64,000 nucleotides of DNA from positions 152,232 to 216,231 of the forward strand of contig CABUWI010000005.1 in NCBI GenBank assembly GCA_902495245.1, read 5' to 3'. Both the position numbers and the translations under genes were made by a program. The notes under the pieces were generated by a model that saw only the letters and a program-made list of their open reading frames with translations, searched no databases and was not told the origin of the DNA. Positions 36,621-44,898 of this stretch are shown here, piece after piece. The DNA comes from an uncultured Porphyromonadaceae bacterium. GTDB taxonomy: Bacteria; Bacteroidota; Bacteroidia; Bacteroidales; Muribaculaceae. The number at the start of each line of letters is the position of its first letter. Position 1 is the stretch's first letter.

Positions 36621-36841
36621 CTGATACCGACTTCAAATATATGAAAGAAGCAATGAGTGCAGACTTGGCCGATTTGCTGTCAAAAGATTTTGGAATGACC
36701 GTTTCCGAAGCTCTCGACACACTTTATAACTCCGAAACTTACGCCAAACTCTCCGACCCAAAAACCGGTCTGTACTTCCAAAGTCCTCTCTACGTCTACT
36801 CCTTCCTCACAGCCGAATTATCCCTCGGCAAACCCGCCTGA
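36617..36841 (+). CDS. Small uncharacterised third gene of the DUF3791/DUF3990 cassette
   Basis: 74 aa starting MTDTDFKYMKEAMSADLADL, with a central FGMTVSEALDTLYNSETYAK and a C-terminal GLYFQSPLYVYSFLTAELSL. It is soluble and mostly helical by composition. The ATGA overlap with the DUF3990 gene makes it the third member of a coupled operon. I do not recognise a named domain; it could be a second antitoxin or an accessory subunit. The 148 nt after it hold no visible gene. Confidence 0.6.
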   Translation: MTDTDFKYMKEAMSADLADLLSKDFGMTVSEALDTLYNSETYAKLSDPKTGLYFQSPLYVYSFLTAELSLGKPA

Positions 36842-36989
36842 CCTCCATTGAACCGCTTTGGCTAAATTACGAGTCTTTCGAGTCAGTGCATAAAACAATG
36901 CAGCCGAGAGTGAGTAATAGTAATGGTGAAGTCAATGTGCAGGCATTAACTCCCTCATTATCATAAGGTGTTATGCCGTTTGCTGATTG

Positions 36990-37939
36990 TCATTTCCAAA
37001 CGTCAAGAAATTTCCAATTCTTCGGGAATCCCATTTCGGTCAGGTTCAAAAGGTTGCCTCCATCTCCGATAATAGATAGTATGTTTCGCTTCAAATCGCT
37101 GCCCGGGCTTATGATGTTGCTGATGTATTTAATACAGCATAAAACAGTGAATACCTTGTTGGGGTGAAGTGTATTTAAGGTCTGTCTGTCAAGAAAAGGA
37201 AAATCTGTATTTGTTGGCATTTGAAGATTGATGATGCATCTTCTATTCCAGACACGGCTATGATGCGCACAACAGTTTCTCCATACGGCAATGGCATGAA
37301 GCCAGTTGGCCAGCACCCTGTCATCATTGAGCCCGAATTGTTTGGCAATCGTCTTCTTTTGTCGAGATTTTTTAAGCAGTTGATAAAGCTTGCTTAGAGT
37401 GCCGAGCGACAGAACCTCAAGCGTCATCCATGCCGGTGGCAGAGGCGGATTGTCATATTTATTATAATAATGCTTGATGAAATCTTCATTACTTCGCTTA
37501 ATCTCTCCTTCGATATCTTTCATCAGGAGGTCATAAGCCGTTGTCGGTTGTCCGTTCCTGTCCGAGACTTCTTTATGCTTGTATAAGTTTCGGTCGCTGA
37601 ACCAATGACTGTTCCCCGTAACTTCGGAATAGGCCTGAACAATTTTAGCTCTTACCGCTACTTCAATCTTTTCAATCGCATTAAACATCAAAGATCTGAG
37701 TCTTCTGTCAAAACAGTATAAATCGACTATATCAGAAAAATGGATGTCGTCTTTCTTGAATTTGTGGTCTGCCGCCGGAGTGATGTTATCCTGAAATGGA
37801 TATGTGTATGCTCTGAGACGATAGTAGCTGATGTTGGATAAGTAACGCTCCGTAAGCTGCTCGTCACAATAAGCAATCCACGGGTGCGTAAATTTTCTAC
37901 CTGCTGATGCAGGGTAATGGGGCGTTTGATGTAGTCCAT
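36990..37939 (-). pseudogene. Abi_2/AbiF-family gene broken by a single frameshift
   Basis: The N terminus starts at ATG 37939 (MDYIKRPITLHQQVENLRTR). After Gly21 (near 37877) the family sequence continues one frame over with IAYCDEQLTERYLSNISYYR and then runs open to the stop at 36990. Joined, it would be about 315 aa, the normal Abi_2 length. The HEPN RNase-type motif RNCCAHH (R-x4-H) is intact. One missing base explains the break, and no slippery run is present. Abi_2 proteins (AbiD/AbiF) act in abortive infection. Codon use is AT-rich compared with the flanking operons. Confidence 0.8.
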
Positions 37940-37950
37940 ATAAACTCGAA

Positions 37951-37993
37951 GACCTCCCCGGGTGCGCTAATCTTACGGGAAGCGTGGGAGGTC
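37951..37993 (-). ncRNA. Hairpin leader upstream of the Abi_2 gene (possible regulatory RNA)
   Basis: On the minus strand GACCTCCC (37993-37986) pairs with GGGAGGTC (37958-37951) around 27 nt rich in C and purines. It fills nearly the whole leader between the predicted transcription start (about 37998) and the ATG at 37939. AbiF relatives are reported with adjacent structured RNAs acting in RNA-type toxin-antitoxin pairs; whether this is one is inference. Confidence 0.5.
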
Positions 37994-38003
37994 ATATTGA
38001 GTG

Positions 38004-38035
38004 CAAATTTAGCACTAAATCTTCGATTATCCAAA
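38004..38035 (-). promoter_or_regulatory. Promoter of the Abi_2 leader/gene
   Basis: Minus strand: TTTG at 38032-38035, a 20-nt spacer and TAAATTTG at 38004-38011. Full consensus, placing the start of transcription just before the hairpin. Confidence 0.8.
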
Positions 38036-38074
38036 TTTGTAACAGTCGGGTCGTGCAAAATTGCGTTAAATCCG

Positions 38075-38148
38075 TTACTTTACCGGGCGGTCGAGGCGGC
38101 GCTTGACCTGAATGCGGAGGCAGTCGGGCAGGACGCCGACGGCCGCGA
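38075..38148 (-). pseudogene. 3'-terminal remnant of an sdr-like gene
   Basis: Reads as the C-terminal residues VGVLPDCLRIQVKRRLDRPVK and a stop, in the same frame as the C terminus of the intact SDR at 41135-41887. Excluding one 12-nt in-frame gap, 62 of 66 aligned bases are identical to 41146-41223. Everything upstream of it in the gene is gone. Confidence 0.75.
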
Positions 38149-38152
38149 CTCA

Positions 38153-38187
38153 CACTCGGCTGATTCATTACTGGAATTGGCCGAGTG
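38153..38187. repeat. 8-bp inverted repeat after the protease gene
   Basis: CACTCGGC (38153-38160) and GCCGAGTG (38180-38187) pair around 19 nt, about 35 nt downstream of the protease stop codon. It has no T run on either strand, so it is only a weak terminator candidate. Confidence 0.4.
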
Positions 38188-38221
38188 CCCATGAATTTAC
38201 CCTACATCTGACAGCGATACG

Positions 38222-39820
38222 CTATTTAGAGCATTTAATCAAATATGTGTAATCTTTTATCATCTTGACCTGCTCTTTCAGCGGTTTGCCTCTCAATACG
38301 GTAGCGTGAGGCACAATGTCAGACGAAGCGACACTTTCTATCACATTCAACAAATATGATGTTTTTATGGCGTAACCAACATTCTCTGCCCCCCTATGCT
38401 TAGCGCACACAATACCGACAACGTTGCCGTTGGCATCGAACATCGGGCCTCCGCTGTTACCCGGCTGAATGGGCACGGAGATTTGGTAATTAGTTACGTC
38501 TCCTTCAAAGCCGGAACGAGAACTTATTATTCCATTAGTAAGTTTTATTTCTTCTCCCATGGTTCCGATTAGAGGATAGCCAAGGACAAAAACGTCCTCC
38601 CCCACCTCAGACATAGCAGCCTTGACTCCATATGGAAGCCCTTTAGGAAATACTTCCTCATTACACAGTCTCAAGAGAGCGATGTCTGCAACCTTATCTA
38701 CTCCTATAACCTTTGCTTTGTGTGGCGTCGTAAAGTCTCCGTTTACTCCAAAAATTTCAATATGGCGTGCCTCTTCAGCTACGTGATAATTTGTAACGAT
38801 ATATCCATTTAATAGAGCAAATCCCGTGCCACTCCATTTTTGAGCAGCTTCAACTTGTTTCCGTTGATTCATTGCGTCTGCAGTCGGATATATCTTGTGA
38901 AACGTCTCCACACACATTAGCTCTGTGATGCGATCTGTGGCGCCAAAAAGTCCAAACTTAAAGCGTTCAGTATAGATGTCTATTTTGAATGGATTTACTT
39001 CTGTTTTCGCGTCTTCAAAACATTTCTCATTTTGAGTCCGAATCCGTCCTTCAAGATTAAAACCTACACCGGTTCTGTAGAAAGTAGCCTTTCTGTCTCC
39101 ATACCGCCACGAATCAAGCTTCCGCCCATCAGCATAATACATTTGATATTTATTCCCTTCTTTTAGCAACGCATATTTTCGATTATTACTTTCATAAATG
39201 CCGCTAATATCATCACTGATAGAATCAATCTTGTTTTTTAATTGCTCCTCGTTCATTGAGGGAAACCAACTTTCAGTAGGAGTAAAATCGGCAATCTCTA
39301 CACCTTTGAATGTAAAAAGCATAGGTTCAATGCTTGATAATATAGAGAATTTCTTTACTCCCTTTGGAAAAGTACCTCCAAAATATATGACCATATAAGT
39401 TCGTTCGTTCTTTTTTAACCATAATCTGTCGCCTGGTCGAACACGCTCATTCTCGGACTGCACTTGTTGATAATGCGAGGTTATCATACGACTATCGTAC
39501 GACGGGAGATAGCGATGGATTGATATGATTTTACCATTCTCATCCAAGCCAACCAAACTAAGGCTGTTGTTTGCTATTAGCAATTCTCCATTCTTTGAGT
39601 TATAAGTCTTAAGTGCTGTTACATATATGCTTGCCTTAATGTATTCATCATTCATTTCTAATGACTGTAGGTCCACTACATAACCATCTGTAATGTATGG
39701 TTTGGGGTGAGTAAAATGTACAGACTCATCAGCTCTCATCTCAGGGACTGAAAACAGCAGTGCACACACCATACCGACAATAATATCGATGCAGGTTTTG
39801 ATTGTTTTTTTCTTTGACAT
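38222..39820 (-). CDS. Secreted trypsin-like serine protease
   Basis: 532 aa. N-terminal signal or membrane segment (about 11-30). Residues 30-320 have no domain I recognise and are beta-rich. The C-terminal third is a DegP/trypsin-like protease domain with the full triad: His346 in VTNYHVAEE, Asp379 in ADIALLRL and Ser456 in QPGNSGGP. No PDZ domain follows. Codon use is AT-rich relative to the neighbouring housekeeping operons. It begins 21 nt after the DUF2971 gene, so the two are probably one transcript. Confidence 0.8.
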   Translation of the reverse strand: MSKKKTIKTCIDIIVGMVCALLFSVPEMRADESVHFTHPKPYITDGYVVDLQSLEMNDEYIKASIYVTALKTYNSKNGELLIANNSLSLVGLDENGKIISIHRYLPSYDSRMITSHYQQVQSENERVRPGDRLWLKKNERTYMVIYFGGTFPKGVKKFSILSSIEPMLFTFKGVEIADFTPTESWFPSMNEEQLKNKIDSISDDISGIYESNNRKYALLKEGNKYQMYYADGRKLDSWRYGDRKATFYRTGVGFNLEGRIRTQNEKCFEDAKTEVNPFKIDIYTERFKFGLFGATDRITELMCVETFHKIYPTADAMNQRKQVEAAQKWSGTGFALLNGYIVTNYHVAEEARHIEIFGVNGDFTTPHKAKVIGVDKVADIALLRLCNEEVFPKGLPYGVKAAMSEVGEDVFVLGYPLIGTMGEEIKLTNGIISSRSGFEGDVTNYQISVPIQPGNSGGPMFDANGNVVGIVCAKHRGAENVGYAIKTSYLLNVIESVASSDIVPHATVLRGKPLKEQVKMIKDYTYLIKCSK

Positions 39821-39841
39821 AATGAAAATGCGATAAAAAGA

Positions 39842-40630
39842 TTAGTATTCGATGATTGCGGATTTCTGAATTTTACTGGCAATACCGGCATAACGATGTC
39901 TCAGTGCCGACAGCAGACATTCTTCGGTTTTCGGGTCCAAAAATGGAGAGAGTATTATATTGTCAAGTAGCTCAAACGGGTCTTTAAGATCTAACAATAA
40001 ATGGTGTTTGCCATGACACAACACTGCGAGTCTCAATTCGGCTTCGTCTTTATAAAATGACAATTTATTGAATGTTAGTCTATCTGCAAGCAAACATGAA
40101 CGGGAATTGCCGTAAGATACATCAGATACGATGATGTCATGAGGAATTGAAATGTGGTCAATCAGTTTGCCAATTGTAGTGCCGATGCGACACATCAAAG
40201 AGTCAGACCGATAGGCCTTCCACATCAAAAAACGTTCGGCCTCTTGTTCCATGCTCCAACATGAAATACATAAATCAAAGGCTGCATTACGGGTTTTATC
40301 ATACTCGCGTTTAACCCTCTTGTCTTTGGGAGTTGAATATGCGGGTTCAATTTTGTATCGCAGATATTTGGAGTCCGTAGGAGGTATATACTTGTCCTCG
40401 CCTCTTCTGTCGCTGTGGTCTGAAAAACTGCTGCGATTCGGGACGTAGAGGGAGTAGCTATCTAGCAGATTATATAGGTGATTCAGCCGTATATAGCGAT
40501 ATATCGGCGTGTCCAAATTTACCTGCTCTGAGAGTGGTCTGAAATATATGGCGTGCCCATCTGAAACCCTATGGGCTGTGCCTAAGTCGCCGAAATTGTC
40601 TGCTTCGATGTTGACTGTTATTCTTGCCAT
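39842..40630 (-). CDS. DUF2971-family protein
   Basis: 262 aa from ATG 40630 (MARITVNIEADNFGDLGTAH). DUF2971 features: YRYIRLNHLYNLLDSYSLYV near the start, then CISCWSMEQEAERFLMWKAY, and a C-terminal DNIILSPFLDPKTEECLLSA. An upstream in-frame ATG at 40741 would add 37 residues read from the structured leader and is not favoured. DUF2971 proteins have no assigned activity and often occur in accessory or defence-like regions. It is followed by the secreted protease gene. Confidence 0.7.
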   Translation of the reverse strand: MARITVNIEADNFGDLGTAHRVSDGHAIYFRPLSEQVNLDTPIYRYIRLNHLYNLLDSYSLYVPNRSSFSDHSDRRGEDKYIPPTDSKYLRYKIEPAYSTPKDKRVKREYDKTRNAAFDLCISCWSMEQEAERFLMWKAYRSDSLMCRIGTTIGKLIDHISIPHDIIVSDVSYGNSRSCLLADRLTFNKLSFYKDEAELRLAVLCHGKHHLLLDLKDPFELLDNIILSPFLDPKTEECLLSALRHRYAGIASKIQKSAIIEY

Positions 40631-41030
40631 GCATGTGCCGAGTCTTCGCCGTTGGGCACACTTCGCTGGCGAACAATGGGTTATAAGAAAGCGTGAGTGC
40701 CATTTCTCGTTGCCTGTTCCTGCGACTTGAGGCCTTCGCATTGCCTTTCACTGCCGGAACAAGCAACATGCAGAGGCCTCACGCAGAAATATGCAATCTT
40801 TCCGATAACGAATGATTGTGCATACGCGTCGGAAGAATGTACATATCTACCCAAGCCATCTACCGTTGCCGCTCTCTTGACAGTGAATTTTGAAATTTGC
40901 GAAGTTTCAAGTCGCCAAGAAAGAGCGTCGATAAATACGCTTTTTTAATTTAATATGTCCTTTTTGACAAAAATGCCAAATGTGAACCCGCCCTCAATTG
41001 CCCTTTTGGGCCTCTGCGAACGAATTTCAC
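40631..41030 (-). ncRNA. About 400-nt structured non-coding leader upstream of the DUF2971 gene
   Basis: No convincing reading frame on either strand. Several hairpins are visible: TGAGGCCT/AGGCCTCA (8 bp, 40728-40735 with 40774-40781) extended by TGCG/CGCA and an inner TTGC/GCAA; TTGAAA/TTTCAA near 40890-40911; and GCCC-AAAA-GGGC near 41000. The promoter at 41034-41065 would transcribe all of it before DUF2971. It does not match RNase P, tmRNA or SRP RNA signatures that I know. Either a long regulatory leader or a separate RNA gene. Confidence 0.45.
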
Positions 41031-41033
41031 CGA

Positions 41034-41065
41034 CAAAATTACAAATATTTATTCTGATATACAAA
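41034..41065 (-). promoter_or_regulatory. Promoter upstream of the structured leader and DUF2971 gene
   Basis: Minus strand: TTTG at 41062-41065, a 20-nt spacer and TAATTTTG at 41034-41041. It lies about 400 nt upstream of the DUF2971 ATG, so the leader is unusually long. Confidence 0.75.
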
Positions 41066-41134
41066 CATGATTCAAAAATCAACAAAAAAATTCGTCAGCC
41101 GTCGACTCTAAATTCCTTAAAGGCCCTAAAGCCC

Positions 41135-41887
41135 TTATAATTTTCCCGGGTGGTCGAGGCAGTCGAGGAGACGGCGCTTGACCTGGATGCGGAGGCAGTC
41201 GGGCAGGGCGCCGACGGCCACGATGGCCACGCGGTTGAGCAGGCCGTTGATGTATTGCTTGCGGTTGCGCAGCGTGCGGCGAAGGGCTCCGCGCACGAAC
41301 TTCTGTGGCGTTTGCGTGGCGCCGAGCCTGACGGCTAATTTGCGCAGGTTCATCGGCAGTCCGAACAGCGCCGTGTCGATGCCGCCGGGGCACGCCACGG
41401 TTACGCTCACGCCCGAGTCTTTCAGTTCCAGGCGCAGCGCCCGCGAAAAGACGCGGATATATGCCTTGGTGGCCGAATAGAGCGCGATGCCGGGCATCGG
41501 CATCCAGCAGCTCATGCTGCTCATGTTGAGAATGCGCCCCGAGCCGCGCGCGGCCATGCGCCGCCCGACTTCGCGACACAGTTGCGTGAGCGAGCGCACG
41601 TGCAGGTCGACGTAGAGGTCGATGCGCTCGGGCGTGAGGTTGCCCACCGAGCGGAAGTCGAACACTCCCGCATTGTTTATCCACAGGTCGGGCAGCACGC
41701 CTTCGGCGTCAAGGCGCGCCATCAGGCGCTCCGTGGCGTCGCTGTCGGTCAGGTCGAGCTGAATGGCGTCGGGCGTGTCGGGCTGCGGCGTGCGGTCAAC
41801 CGAGAACACGCGCCAGCCCCCTTCGCGGAGCTGGCGGCAGAATTCCAGTCCGATGCCCGAGGCGCCGCCGGTAACGAGAGCAATCAT
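41135..41887 (-). CDS. Short-chain dehydrogenase/reductase
   Basis: 250 aa classical SDR. The cofactor motif is TGGASGIG (residues 6-13), with NNAGV after the fourth strand. The catalytic Ser lies near LNMSSMSCW, and the Tyr-x3-Lys pair is in LYSATKAYIRVF. The C terminus is basic (LRIQVKRRLLDCLDHPGKL). The start overlaps the OYE-family gene by 4 nt (ATGA), so both reductases are translated together. The substrate is unknown. A 3' fragment of a close paralogue lies at 38075-38148. Confidence 0.88.
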   Translation of the reverse strand: MIALVTGGASGIGLEFCRQLREGGWRVFSVDRTPQPDTPDAIQLDLTDSDATERLMARLDAEGVLPDLWINNAGVFDFRSVGNLTPERIDLYVDLHVRSLTQLCREVGRRMAARGSGRILNMSSMSCWMPMPGIALYSATKAYIRVFSRALRLELKDSGVSVTVACPGGIDTALFGLPMNLRKLAVRLGATQTPQKFVRGALRRTLRNRKQYINGLLNRVAIVAVGALPDCLRIQVKRRLLDCLDHPGKL

Positions 41888-43104
41888 TTCCGTGAGGCGG
41901 CTTTGCGTTTCAGGCCGTCAAGCTCGCGAATCAGGCAGTCGGGCAGGTCGCCGGCGCAGTGGTGGCACGCCATTTCGCGCGAGTACATGCGCGCAATGCA
42001 GTAGTTCACGTGGTCGCACCCCGCGCTCTCTTCGCCCGCGGCCATGCGGTTAACGAAGTCGGGCTGACGCAGCAGCGCGCGTCCCATCTGCACGAACTCA
42101 AACCCCTCGCCAAGCACCTTGTCGATGCCGGCGCGCGTCGAGCAACCGCCGACGTAGACCAACGGCAACTTCAGCTCGCGGCGGAACTGCTTCGCGTCGT
42201 CAAGGAAGTAGGTTTCGGTGTAGGGCACGGTCGGAATCATCATCTTGCCGAACATCTTCACGCCATATTTCAGCCACCAGGGGTGCATATAGTAGGTCAT
42301 CGACTTGATGGGCATCGGCCCGCGCATCACGTACATCGGCGCGCGGCTCACGAAGCCGCCGCTCAGCACCAGTGCGTCCGCCCCTAACTGTTCCAGCTCC
42401 TGCGCAATCTTGATGCCTTCTTCAATCTCGATGCCGCCGCGGAAGCCGTCGCGCATGTTGGTCTTGACCAGTACGCCCACCTCGCCGTTTGCGGCTTTCA
42501 TGACTTCTTCCATGCACATGCGCATGAACTTCATGCGGTTGTCGAGCGAGCCGCCGAATTCGTCGCGGCGCTTGTTGGTGTAGGGCGAGAGGAATTGCGA
42601 GATGAGGTAGCCGTGGCCGGCGTGAATCTCCACGCAGTCAAACCCCGCGTCTTTGGCCGTGCGCACGGCGTCGCCGAACGCGCGCGCCATCGGTGCTAGC
42701 TCGTCGGCCCTCATACCGCGCACCGGCGTGGGAGAGTAGAGGTTAAAGCCGGTCGAGGCGCCCAGCGGCGTCTCGCCGGCCGTTGATTTGTGGCTCATGT
42801 TTCCGCAATGGCCTAACTGCACCGAGGCTTTCGCCCCTGCGGCGTGAATGTCGTCGGTGATTTCGCGCAGCGACGGCACGATTTCGGGGCGCATCCAGAG
42901 CTGCGACTTGAACGACAGACCGTTGCGCGTAACCGAGGCATAGGCCAGCGTGGTCATGCCGACGCCGCCGCGCGCAACGCTGACGTGATAGTCGCGAAGC
43001 ATTTGCGAGGGGTTGTTGTCTGTGGCCATGCCTTCGAAGGCGGCCGAACGGATTGTGCGGTTTCTCAGTTCGACGGGGCCGATTTTTGCGGGAGTGAATA
43101 ACAT
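41884..43104 (-). CDS. NADH:flavin oxidoreductase (OYE family)
   Basis: 406 aa, FMN-binding TIM barrel of the Old Yellow Enzyme type that reduces activated double bonds with NAD(P)H. Visible: LFTPAKIGPVELRNRTIRSA at the start, the barrel motif VEIHAGHGYLISQFLSPYTN, and the FMN-phosphate segment ADALVLSGGFVS. A cysteine-rich C terminus (CDHVNYC...CHHC) follows the barrel; it is too short for the iron-sulfur plus FAD domain of the long relatives. It is 37 nt after ruvA and overlaps the SDR. Confidence 0.88.
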   Translation of the reverse strand: MLFTPAKIGPVELRNRTIRSAAFEGMATDNNPSQMLRDYHVSVARGGVGMTTLAYASVTRNGLSFKSQLWMRPEIVPSLREITDDIHAAGAKASVQLGHCGNMSHKSTAGETPLGASTGFNLYSPTPVRGMRADELAPMARAFGDAVRTAKDAGFDCVEIHAGHGYLISQFLSPYTNKRRDEFGGSLDNRMKFMRMCMEEVMKAANGEVGVLVKTNMRDGFRGGIEIEEGIKIAQELEQLGADALVLSGGFVSRAPMYVMRGPMPIKSMTYYMHPWWLKYGVKMFGKMMIPTVPYTETYFLDDAKQFRRELKLPLVYVGGCSTRAGIDKVLGEGFEFVQMGRALLRQPDFVNRMAAGEESAGCDHVNYCIARMYSREMACHHCAGDLPDCLIRELDGLKRKAASRK

Positions 43105-43141
43105 AAGCGTTTAAGGTTAAAGTGAGAGATTTTTCTTCGGG

Positions 43142-43744
43142 TTAAAGCATGGTCAGCGCGCGCTTGATGGCGGCCTCGAGCGTGGCGCCGGGCTGCGCGG
43201 CATAGACCTTGGCCAGTGCTTTCGAGGCGGCGGCTTTCTGATAGCCGAGCATCACCAGGGCAGCCAGCGCCTCGGCGCGTTCGCCGCTGTCGGCGGTTCC
43301 CGAGGCTATGTCGGCCTGTGCGCCGGCCATGGCGGCCATCTCGGCGGCGTTGATTTTGTCTTTGAGGTCGACAATGATGCGCTGGGCCGTCTTGAGTCCG
43401 ATGCCTTTCACGGCCTTGAGCTTGTCGGCGTCGCCCGCGGTGATGCACATCTGCAGCTGCGCCGGGGTGAGCGACGACAGAATCACGCGCGCCGTGTTCG
43501 GTCCGACGCCGCTCACGCCGATGAGCATTCTGAACAGTGCCCGCTCCTCTTCCGTCAGGAAGCCGTAGAGGTCGTGCGCGTCTTCGCGGATAACCTCGTG
43601 AACCAGCAGTTTCGCCTCTTTGGCCGACGAGAGCGCCGAGTAGGTGGTGAGCGTGATGTTGAGCAGATAGCCGACGCCGGCGGCGTCGATGACGGCCTCG
43701 GTCGGTGCTATGCGTGCCAGCGGTCCTGAGATATAGTCAAGCAT
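43142..43744 (-). CDS. ruvA: Holliday junction branch migration protein RuvA
   Basis: 200 aa. RuvA binds four-way DNA junctions and recruits the RuvB motor. Recognised by the N-terminal OB fold with MLDYISGPLARI, the helix-hairpin-helix motifs LIGVSGVGPNTARVILSSL and LKAVKGIGLKTAQRIIVDLK, and the C-terminal three-helix domain that contacts RuvB. ruvB and ruvC are not adjacent. It overlaps the GlmU-like gene by 8 nt. Confidence 0.96.
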   Translation of the reverse strand: MLDYISGPLARIAPTEAVIDAAGVGYLLNITLTTYSALSSAKEAKLLVHEVIREDAHDLYGFLTEEERALFRMLIGVSGVGPNTARVILSSLTPAQLQMCITAGDADKLKAVKGIGLKTAQRIIVDLKDKINAAEMAAMAGAQADIASGTADSGERAEALAALVMLGYQKAAASKALAKVYAAQPGATLEAAIKRALTML

Positions 43745-44888
43745 CGGGGTTGTTGTATATGTGGGTTAGAATGTCAATATCTTCCTGAGTCAGTTCGACG
43801 TCGCGGTGGCTCATGGCGGTGCGGGCCGTGGCCAGCATCTTCTTGAGCACCACGCGCTCCGTGCCCTGCGGGCCGCCGGCGGTGAATGAGGCCGTGAAGG
43901 GGCGCGGAAAGCCCGTGCCGTGAATGTTGCACCCCACGCCGACCACCGTCGCCGTGTTGAACGTCGTGTCTATCGCCGCCTTCGAGTGGTCGCCCATAAT
44001 CAGGCCGCAAAAAAGCAGCCCCGTGCGCTCGAAGCGGCGCGAACCGTAGTTCCACAGGCGAATTTCGGCATAGTCGTTCTTGAGGTTCGAGGCCACGCAC
44101 TCGGCGCCGATGTTGACCCAGTGGCCGATGATGGCGTCGCCCAGAAAGCCGTCGTGCTGCTTGTTTGAGTAGCCGAGGAAAACGGTGTTGGAAATCTCGC
44201 CGCCCACGCGTGTAACCGGCCCCAGATTCGTGCCCGGCAGCAGCCTCGCCCCCGCCCGCACGCGACATTTGGGTCCCACGGCCACCGGGCCGCGCAGAAC
44301 CACGCACTCCTGCACCTCCGCGCCCGCGCCGATATACACCGGGCCGTTCTTCACGTTGATGAACGCGCCCTCAACCTCCGCGCCCTCTTCGATGAAGAGC
44401 TGAGAAGGGTCGCCGATGAGCGTGCATGACGGCGGCAGCGGCGCCGATGTGCGTCCGGCCGTTAGCAGCTCGAAGTCGCGCGTAATCAACTCCTTGCTGC
44501 TGCGGAAAATGTCGGTGAGATGGCGGTAGGCAACGACGTCGGTAGAGATGGCCGTCGCCTCCCCCTCCGCCTCGCCGCGGCGCGCAATGCAGCGCCCCTC
44601 GGCGTCGGCAATCCATTGGCCCGCACTCAGCGAGGCCACGGCGCGGGCAAACGCCGGGTCGGGCACCACGTGGCCGGCAACGATGACGTCGCCCTCGCCC
44701 CCGGCGGGAAATTTGGCCGATAGATAGGTCTCGGTGGCGAATCCGGCGGTCGAGCCGGGCAGCAGCCGCGCCCAGCGCTCGGCAATGGTCTCGGCGATGC
44801 CGGCGGGCAGCGCGCCACACGGCCGCGTGAATGTCAGCGGCAGCAGGTTAGTCCTGATTTCGGGTATGTCTTCAAGAATTATATGCAT
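43737..44888 (-). CDS. GlmU-like sugar-nucleotide transferase
   Basis: 383 aa from ATG 44888 (MHIILEDIPEIRTNLLPLTF). An N-terminal domain starts with TRPCGALPAGIAETIAERWA. The C-terminal half is a left-handed beta helix of hexapeptide repeats (e.g. GPVYIGAGAEVQECVVLRGP, GGEISNTVFLGYSNKQHDGF). This is the Bacteroidetes GlmU family of putative sugar-nucleotide pyrophosphorylase/acetyltransferase proteins; the N domain lacks the full nucleotidyl motif of true GlmU. The substrate is unknown. It lies between the antiporter (10 nt) and ruvA (8-nt overlap). Confidence 0.82.
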   Translation of the reverse strand: MHIILEDIPEIRTNLLPLTFTRPCGALPAGIAETIAERWARLLPGSTAGFATETYLSAKFPAGGEGDVIVAGHVVPDPAFARAVASLSAGQWIADAEGRCIARRGEAEGEATAISTDVVAYRHLTDIFRSSKELITRDFELLTAGRTSAPLPPSCTLIGDPSQLFIEEGAEVEGAFINVKNGPVYIGAGAEVQECVVLRGPVAVGPKCRVRAGARLLPGTNLGPVTRVGGEISNTVFLGYSNKQHDGFLGDAIIGHWVNIGAECVASNLKNDYAEIRLWNYGSRRFERTGLLFCGLIMGDHSKAAIDTTFNTATVVGVGCNIHGTGFPRPFTASFTAGGPQGTERVVLKKMLATARTAMSHRDVELTQEDIDILTHIYNNPDA

Positions 44889-44898
44889 TGTCAGTGGT

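Noticed and set aside
37860..37890. Programmed frameshift in the Abi_2 gene
   Set aside because: No slippery heptamer or homopolymer and no downstream stimulator visible; one deleted base explains the break.
40697..40948. Small plus-strand open frame of 83 codons in the leader region
   Set aside because: It spans the strongest hairpins, has no promoter on that strand and no recognisable protein features.
40631..41030. RNase P RNA, tmRNA or SRP RNA
   Set aside because: None of the conserved core sequences of these RNAs that I know is present; smpB is elsewhere and the region is tied to an accessory gene.
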